IMG/VR virus record: IMGVR_UViG_3300006790_000086
Coordinates: 1-28,585 of that record
Length of the DNA: 28,585 nt
Source of the DNA: a virus
Direction: 5' to 3' (one strand)
In this document: positions 24,926 to 28,585 of the stretch, piece after piece
Layout: each line of letters starts with the position of its first letter
Numbering within the stretch: the first letter of the stretch is position 1
Program-made: the position numbers and the translations under genes
The notes under the pieces: model-generated
What the model saw: the letters and a program-made list of their open reading frames with translations, nothing else
What the model was told of the DNA's origin: nothing
The model's database searches: none

Positions 24926-25531
24926 ATGAGGCAAACTGGATTGTTCGCCTAATTTAATCCAGACAGAGCCATCCTTAGTGTATCGCTGATTAAACGCCTT
25001 TTCTCACTAGTGTCTCTGTCTGGTATGTTATAACATAATACTTTGGTAACTCCTGCAACTTCCAGCCAGGCAATATTGTAGTTGATTAACTCAAATAAAT
25101 AAGGAGTTCTAATGGAAATAGAACTTTTTGAAATGTCAGATAGTAAACTGAGTACTATCTAGGGAGTTTTTATGCTGTTACCAATTTAAATCTTGGCATA
25201 CTTTCAAGGTAGGCGCGCGGTCCTTTGAACCTTGCTGTTAGGTATGCCAGCCATAACCGTAGGGCTAGTAATCACTACTTGTATGTTATTTGCTTTTTAC
25301 TATATCAAGTACCAATCGTCCTCTAGCCCTATTTAATTCTGCAAGACTGCACGCAAATAAGGGGATGTGTGCGGAAATATACTCGAAAGATAAGTTTACG
25401 TGCAGTCTTTTTAGATGAGTTGTATTAAGGACGTCATAAAGATAGAGTTAATGAACCAAAACTCTACGACATGTTAAGAAAGGATAAAACTCATGTCTAA
25501 CGCCCCGATTGTTCTCACGATACAATCCAAC
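24926..25531. other. Non-coding array of stem-loops
   Basis: No convincing gene lies here. Inverted repeats follow one another: 24936-24942/24956-24962, 24959-24968/25014-25023, palindrome 25025-25036, 25105-25111/25119-25125, 25138-25145/25153-25160, 25194-25201/25242-25249 with inner 25205-25210/25229-25234, 25260-25268/25323-25331 with inner 25276-25281/25306-25311, 25343-25353/25399-25409, and 25443-25449/25460-25466. Stems are 7-11 perfect pairs. The first two share bases and exclude each other. T-runs follow the stems at 25125 and 25408 on the + strand. No tRNA loop sequences were found. The array could be structured RNA, attenuators, or a single-strand replication or packaging signal. 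Confidence 0.6.
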
Positions 25532-25831
25532 TCAGAATATTTCATCAGCGGGATGCTGACCTTCTTTATATTCTATGTTTAATGGCTGTAGCAAGCCATA
25601 ATCTTTTTTTCTTTTATACTCTTCTTGAAAAGAGTTATCTTTTACAAAATGAAATGGAACACCAAATACTTCTTCAAATGGTTTTAAATATGTTTCCCAT
25701 TTCTTATACCTTTCTTTATAAGCGACTAGTTTTGTGTTATAGTTATCACTATAAAATCCCTTTTCATCATATGTAGGATTACCAGGCGGCTCGGGAGGGA
25801 AACCACCTGGTTTTATTAGTTTCTGTCTCAC
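25532..25831 (-). CDS. Unknown phage protein, 99 aa, coupled GTG start
   Basis: The frame is open from 25900, but the GTG at 25831 is chosen. It overlaps the TGA of the upstream membrane gene (GTGA) and has AAGGA seven bases before it, while the GTG at 25900 has no ribosome site and lies wholly inside that gene. The product starts MRQKLIKPGGFPPEPPGNPT, a Pro/Gly-rich segment, then a helix rich in Tyr, Lys and Glu, and an acidic end. No Cys pair, signal peptide or membrane helix is visible. The family was not recognised. Confidence 0.6.
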   Translation of the reverse strand: MRQKLIKPGGFPPEPPGNPTYDEKGFYSDNYNTKLVAYKERYKKWETYLKPFEEVFGVPFHFVKDNSFQEEYKRKKDYGLLQPLNIEYKEGQHPADEIF

Positions 25832-25935
25832 AGGACAGTCCTTAACATAATAACAATCCAATATATGTTTAGTAAGCCTACACCTAGTATTGCTAGCCAC
25901 AATAATAAGTTAGACCATCGTATTTTATTTATCAT
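25828..25935 (-). CDS. Single-pass membrane micropeptide, 35 aa
   Basis: The ATG overlaps the stop of the previous membrane gene (ATGA) and lies behind AAGGAG. Residues 9-31 (NLLLWLAILGVGLLNIYWIV) form one membrane helix, with a basic N-terminus (INKIRW) and a short basic C-terminus. The positive ends and length fit a small phage membrane modulator, perhaps a holin-like or superinfection-control peptide, but no family was recognised. Start, ribosome site and coupling on both sides make it credible. Confidence 0.65.
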   Translation of the reverse strand: MINKIRWSNLLLWLAILGVGLLNIYWIVIMLRTVL

Positions 25936-26030
25936 ATACAGCTCCTTAATAGTAATAATATACCATATAATGCTGCTAATAACAAAATACCTACTAATAT
26001 ACCTTCTAGTAATGCAAATAAGTTATTCAT
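25932..26030 (-). CDS. Single-pass membrane micropeptide, 32 aa
   Basis: The ATG follows AGGAGG by four bases, among the best ribosome sites here. The product MNNLFALLEGILVGILLLAA then YGILLLLRSCI is almost wholly one membrane helix with a single Glu near its start and Arg-Ser-Cys at the end. It is next to, and overlaps, a second membrane micropeptide, so the two may act as a pair. The function is unknown. Confidence 0.65.
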   Translation of the reverse strand: MNNLFALLEGILVGILLLAALYGILLLLRSCI

Positions 26031-26038
26031 ATAGCCTC

Positions 26039-26185
26039 CTAGTTATGATGTTTACAGGTTGGTATAACTCTGTCTACTTGATTTTGAGCTGCAATTATAT
26101 CTATACCAGCTGATAAATTTCGCTTATTACCATAAGTAGTCATCTTTTTACCACACTGTTTACATTTTATTTTAATCAATTTCAT
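26039..26185 (-). CDS. Small zinc-finger-like protein, 48 aa
   Basis: The ATG follows GGAG by five bases. Residues 8-11 are CKQC and the C-terminus has TCKHHN with Cys44, His46 and His47, so one zinc site is possible. The middle is a helix-prone stretch, AGIDIIAAQNQVDR. Its stop lies just before the AGGAGG site of the next gene. It resembles small Com- or ribbon-like zinc proteins of phages in general form only. Nucleic-acid or protein binding is the likely use. Confidence 0.65.
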   Translation of the reverse strand: MKLIKIKCKQCGKKMTTYGNKRNLSAGIDIIAAQNQVDRVIPTCKHHN

Positions 26186-26351
26186 TTATTCTCCTTTTTT
26201 TAATTTATATGCGCCTAGTAGTAGCTACTACGTTAACGTAATATCAGAATATATGCCGCCTCGGCTTTTTAAGTACATGGTTAGCATGACTCTCTTCTAT
26301 TTAGTAACTACTACTAGCTGTTTTATGCGCATTTGTTTACACGTTTCATGT
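26186..26351. other. Non-coding stretch with dyads
   Basis: Two palindromes lie side by side: GTAGTAGCTACTAC (26218-26231) and ACGTTAACGT (26230-26239). The string CTAGTAGTAG at 26215-26224 is repeated in inverted form as CTACTACTAG near 26309-26318, and ATGCGC occurs near both. This could be a regulator site or a long-range RNA fold upstream of the small zinc and membrane genes. A 19-codon - strand frame is present but too short to support. Confidence 0.45.
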
Positions 26352-26465
26352 TTATCTATACTTAGATTTATTGTACCACAACCAATATAGTTGTCGTTTA
26401 GACATATTTTTAAACTTACTAATGTCTTCCTTGGGCCACCTATTGGTAGCCCAAAGAATTAACAT
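26352..26465 (-). CDS. Possible 37-aa small phage protein
   Basis: The ATG at 26465 opens 37 codons. The product has PKEDISKFKNMSKRQLYWLW, and the Met-Ser-Lys-x-Gln-Leu-Tyr pattern is common in tiny phage proteins. The ribosome site is poor (AGAAG only two bases away), so the start may be wrong. It lies just after the coiled-coil membrane gene. It is kept as tentative. Confidence 0.35.
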   Translation of the reverse strand: MLILWATNRWPKEDISKFKNMSKRQLYWLWYNKSKYR

Positions 26466-26491
26466 TCTTCTGTTACTAGGAACATATTTAC

Positions 26492-27199
26492 TTACCATTC
26501 TATATCGTCCTCTATAGCCTGTTCCTTTATTTTAGCTTCTACTAACTCTTGTTCACGCTTCCATTGATATTTTTCATCACGTATCGATTCTTTTTCTTCT
26601 ACAGCTACTTCCATACCTAATCTATCAGCTTCTATATGTCCTAAGTCACGTATTTCTTTTAAGATACCCTCATTAACATGTTTTTCAAGGTTATTAACTC
26701 TTTCCTCAAACTTGCTATTTAAATTATCAATCCTTATATTTATTACTTCAGGATGACTTTGAAGATATGTTTCTATACCACTTGGTTTATGATATTCTTC
26801 AAGTTTATCAAGTCTTTCAGTAACTGTATCAGGATTAAGTGTGATAGGATTTAAGTTGTTAATATCTTTATTTACCGCTTTATTAAAACTATGTTGGTCT
26901 TCAAGACTCTTCATGTATTCTTGATGATTTCTATTTATCCTATTACTTAAACCTTGAGCCAAGTCTTCAATGCTACTACTTAACATGTCTATCTGTGATT
27001 GATAGTTATCATGTTTGTGAGTAGAATCATTAATTTCTACGTAACCCATATCTTCATGATATTGTTTCATAGCTACGTAATCTTTATAGATAGATACAGC
27101 TTTAAATGGTGCTATAATAACCCTGACTAGGCCATATAAGCAATATTCTACTGTTTCTATTATAAGGTTTATGAATGATTTTACTTTGTTAATTAACAT
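26492..27199 (-). CDS. Membrane-anchored coiled-coil protein, 235 aa
   Basis: GGAAAGG lies upstream of the ATG. Residues 8-35 (SFINLIIETVEYCLYGLVRV then IIAPF) form a hydrophobic anchor. The rest is soluble, charged and mostly helical, with coiled-coil character at about 60-105 and 160-230, where Glu and Lys dominate. The short core contains Pro/Asn-rich turns. It has no catalytic motif. It may tether a phage complex to the membrane or organise host takeover; both ideas are inference. It begins the early gene series after the terminator at 27270-27304, so a promoter should lie at 27200-27270, though none could be fixed. Confidence 0.7.
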   Translation of the reverse strand: MLINKVKSFINLIIETVEYCLYGLVRVIIAPFKAVSIYKDYVAMKQYHEDMGYVEINDSTHKHDNYQSQIDMLSSSIEDLAQGLSNRINRNHQEYMKSLEDQHSFNKAVNKDINNLNPITLNPDTVTERLDKLEEYHKPSGIETYLQSHPEVINIRIDNLNSKFEERVNNLEKHVNEGILKEIRDLGHIEADRLGMEVAVEEKESIRDEKYQWKREQELVEAKIKEQAIEDDIEW

Positions 27200-27226
27200 A
27201 GTTTTCCTTTCCTTTTTTGACTTTAT

Positions 27227-27240
27227 GTGTATTAATACAC
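27227..27240. promoter_or_regulatory. 14-base palindrome GTGTATTAATACAC
   Basis: A perfect palindrome lies 28 bases upstream of the 235-residue gene, in the short gap where its promoter should be. It is a good candidate binding site for a dimeric repressor or activator. No protein can be assigned to it. Confidence 0.4.
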
Positions 27241-27269
27241 TTGATAGTGTGTGTGTGGTTAAGTAGAGT

Positions 27270-27304
27270 AAAAAGGTAAAGACTCAAAAGAGTCCTTACC
27301 TTTT
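27270..27304 (-). terminator. Rho-independent terminator, probably two-way
   Basis: The stem GGTAAAGACTC / GAGTCCTTACC (10 of 11 positions paired) encloses a four-base loop. On the - strand the stem is followed by five T; on the + strand by four. It lies five bases after the stop of the 88-residue gene, so that gene appears to be its own transcription unit. Confidence 0.75.
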
Positions 27305-27308
27305 ACGA

Positions 27309-27575
27309 TTATTCCCAACCAGAAATGTCAATATGGTTATAATTAACCCATATTGATGGTGGATAAGGATTTCCATTCTTATCAACCGCAGGGCGTTTCC
27401 CATCATTTGCATCATAGCTTGCTCTGACTTGCAAATTATTGGCATCTATGTGAGATTGGACAACTTCTAGTTGCTCCTCTTTCACATCACAAATCATGAA
27501 GGATTTATTATCCGCCATAGGTTTGGTTTGCAGTAGTTTACCTACTGTTCTACAAAAATCAATGAACTCGTTCAT
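27309..27575 (-). CDS. Unknown early protein, 88 aa
   Basis: The ATG follows GAGGAAA by about five bases. It is the first - strand gene after the control region and has its own terminator, so it is probably made very early and strongly. The product is a mixed alpha-beta protein: N-terminal helix MNEFIDFCRTVGKLL, strand FMICDVKEEQL, and a C-terminal part with Asp/Gly/Pro turns and WVNYNHIDISGWE. There is no signal peptide, zinc site or membrane segment. Small host-takeover proteins often sit here. The family was not recognised. Confidence 0.7.
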   Translation of the reverse strand: MNEFIDFCRTVGKLLQTKPMADNKSFMICDVKEEQLEVVQSHIDANNLQVRASYDANDGKRPAVDKNGNPYPPSIWVNYNHIDISGWE

Positions 27576-27940
27576 TTTATTTCCTCACTTTCAAGTGTTG
27601 TATTAGACGTTATCGTCACGATACGTTTTGCATCGCAAGATGCACGGGGGATAAGAGGCGCCTAAACCGCGAAAAGCTTAATTGCGCTCAGTGCTTGGGG
27701 ATATAACTAGGTTTAAAATGCGAACACAAGGGTGAATTAACAGTGAGCATTTTCAACGTAGTTAACCCCCACACGGGCGTAATTTCGAGCGGTGTGGTGC
27801 ACTATATCTCTGACACACCCATTCTACGGCTAATTTTTCAAAAACGGCCTTTTCAACGCGATATAGGGCGATTTATCATAGGTGTAAGTGCTTGTTTTTA
27901 CTAGGTTTAAAAATTTTTTTAAATTTTTTTTCCAAAACCC

Positions 27941-27969
27941 TTGACTTTTAGGTCCAAAAAACGTTAAAT
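27941..27969 (+). promoter_or_regulatory. Sigma70-like promoter candidate
   Basis: TTGACT is followed after 17 bases by TTAAAT. The -35 box is good and the -10 box is weak. It faces the + strand virion genes but lies about 230 bases before the first ATG. It sits next to the A/T tracts, so it might also start a primer or leader RNA. Confidence 0.4.
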
Positions 27970-28090
27970 TTACCAGCCTACCAAGGTATAGTGACTGACT
28001 ATGTGACTTACAGCAAGACTTGTTACTAGGTTAACTAGACAGCTCCACTGTTTCAATCTATATTAAACCCGCAAGTGATGAGTATACACT

Positions 28091-28114
28091 GGTTAGTGAC
28101 TAGGTTAGTGACTA
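28091..28114. repeat. Tandem direct repeat GGTTAGTGACTA, two copies
   Basis: Two perfect 12-base copies lie end to end. Related AGTGACT and TGTGACT strings lie at 27990 and 28003. Spacing near one helical turn would let a protein bind neighbouring copies on the same face, as with iterons or operators. Confidence 0.7.
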
Positions 28115-28150
28115 AGCAAAGAAATAATTTGGATATTTGATAGTTATTTA

Positions 28151-28160
28151 GTATATTATA
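28151..28160 (+). promoter_or_regulatory. Candidate late promoter element GTATATTATA, second copy
   Basis: This is the same 10-base string as at 4090-4099. It lies 37 bases before the ATG of the 118-residue virion-type gene. A TTGATA string at 28137 is too close to serve as a normal -35 box, so an alternative factor or polymerase would be needed. Confidence 0.3.
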
Positions 28161-28197
28161 CCTAAAAATTTACAACAATTAACCGAAATGGGGAAAA

Positions 28198-28554
28198 ATG
28201 AGTGATTTAATAATAAAAAATGCTGGTACAGAGCAAACGCAAACTGAGCATGGACCAGTAAATCCTGAAGTAAAGTTAGGACAAGCAGGTTCTTGTTTAG
28301 TAGCTGGTACTGATGCTGTAACTTGTAAGAATGGCGTATTCGCAGCTATTACTATGCTAGAAAACACAGAGTTTACTGCACTTACTGCTGAAGATAATAC
28401 TAAATTTGTTAATACTGCTAGTGCACAAACAGCTATTTCTACTGCTAATACTGCTACTTCAGCTTCTGAAACGTTTCCTAAAGGCGTAACTATATACGGT
28501 AGATGGACTTCATTTACACTTGCTTCAGGCCTTGTAATGGCATACAGAGGATAA
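28198..28554 (+). CDS. Small virion-type protein, 118 aa
   Basis: The ATG lies four bases after GGGG. The product is Ala/Thr-rich and beta-prone with no charged clusters. Its C-terminus, FPKGVTIYGRWTSFTLASGL then VMAYRG, resembles small structural proteins that often lie next to capsid or fibre genes in marine phages. Two Cys are present without zinc spacing. The likely role is a decoration or fibre-associated protein. It opens the + strand virion block running off the right edge. Confidence 0.65.
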   Translation: MSDLIIKNAGTEQTQTEHGPVNPEVKLGQAGSCLVAGTDAVTCKNGVFAAITMLENTEFTALTAEDNTKFVNTASAQTAISTANTATSASETFPKGVTIYGRWTSFTLASGLVMAYRG

Positions 28555-28555
28555 A

Positions 28556-28585
28556 TTGAGTACTCTAGGATTAGGCAATAGTATA
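28556..28585 (+). CDS. Start of a further structural gene, cut by window end
   Basis: A TTG at 28556 lies six bases after AGAGG and two bases after the previous stop. The visible ten residues read MSTLGLGNSI with the TTG read as Met. This opening is similar to the N-termini of phage fibre or structural proteins in marine phages. The frame is open to the window end. Too little is seen for a firm call. Confidence 0.5.
   Translation, partial: MSTLGLGNSI

Larger units (their letters stand above)
27576..28197. other. Divergent control region and candidate origin
   Basis: No gene was found in these 620 bases between divergent gene sets. The first 250 bases are richer in G and C than the rest of the window and contain hairpins TGCATC-GCAA-GATGCA (27629-27644), TATCGT-C-ACGATA (27611-27623) and CCACAC/GTGTGG (27769-27774, 27792-27797). 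A run of A and T tracts follows at 27907-27931, as in DNA-unwinding elements. ACTAGGTT occurs at 27706, 27900, 28025 and 28099. These features suit a replication origin, repressor sites, or both. Confidence 0.5.

Noticed and set aside
25260-25331. tRNA-like segment with a seven-pair or longer closing stem
   Set aside because: The length is near that of a tRNA, but no T-loop (TTCRA) or D-loop consensus and no plausible anticodon arm could be placed; the inner stem fits a simple nested hairpin.
24882-25466. CRISPR array or integron attC sites
   Set aside because: The stems differ in sequence from one another, spacing is irregular, and no repeated unit or attC core (GTTRRRY/RYYYAAC) was found.
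25494-25583. + strand 29-codon frame starting MSNAPIVLTI
   Set aside because: It has an AAAGGA site, but it runs into the 3' end of the convincing 99-residue gene on the opposite strand and has no + strand operon around it.
1-28585. The window as a complete circular genome with one fibre gene split across both ends
   Set aside because: Joining the ends puts the TTG gene in a frame that meets TGA after five codons and does not match the fibre frame. Core virion genes such as terminase, portal and capsid are also missing.

Overview
This window is part of an AT-rich tailed double-stranded DNA phage genome that uses the standard genetic code. The evidence is a long fibre gene with repeats of the kind seen in marine phage fibres, a set of virion genes ending in a 2958-residue protein, a replication and recombination gene set, and very tight gene packing. 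Most genes start behind a GGAG-type Shine-Dalgarno site, which points to a bacterial host. The fibre type suggests a marine or aquatic source, but the host cannot be named. Terminase, portal, capsid and DNA polymerase genes are not here, so this is not a complete genome.

Layout. Positions 2-15754 (+ strand, late type) hold the 3' part of a tail fibre gene, a 50-residue coiled coil, three probable internal virion or ejection proteins, and the 2958-residue protein. That protein carries a DxDGD motif (residues 1355-1359) in a context resembling the beta-prime-like barrel of two-barrel RNA polymerases, as in crAss-like phage virion polymerases, so it is a candidate polymerase carried in the virion. 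It meets the oppositely directed genes stop to stop. Positions 15751-27575 (- strand, early type, read right to left) hold small membrane, zinc and helical proteins, then a ubiquitin-like protein, an E2-like protein, a JAB/JAMM protease and an E1/ThiF-like enzyme, then a Sak4-type ATPase, a putative single-strand DNA-binding protein, an AEP primase-helicase, helix-turn-helix proteins, an HNH nuclease, a PD-(D/E)XK nuclease and small helical proteins. Positions 27576-28197 are a non-coding divergent region with direct repeats, A/T tracts and hairpins, a candidate origin and control region. At the right edge a small virion-type gene and the first ten codons of another gene begin on the + strand.

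The most striking content is what looks like a full ubiquitin-like conjugation cassette (modifier, E2, JAB peptidase, E1) built into the phage replication operon by overlapping reading frames. Bacterial cassettes with these parts (for example Bil) are known as anti-phage defence. Here the set belongs to a phage and is co-expressed with replication genes. Directly upstream of the modifier gene are a terminator-like hairpin and about 600 bases of successive stem-loops with no convincing gene.

Several genes below 60 codons were found by reading the sequence directly: four between 17492 and 16971, three between 26185 and 25828, and one each at 4130 and 26465. All calls rest on motifs, ribosome binding sites and gene order; no database search or structure prediction was run.
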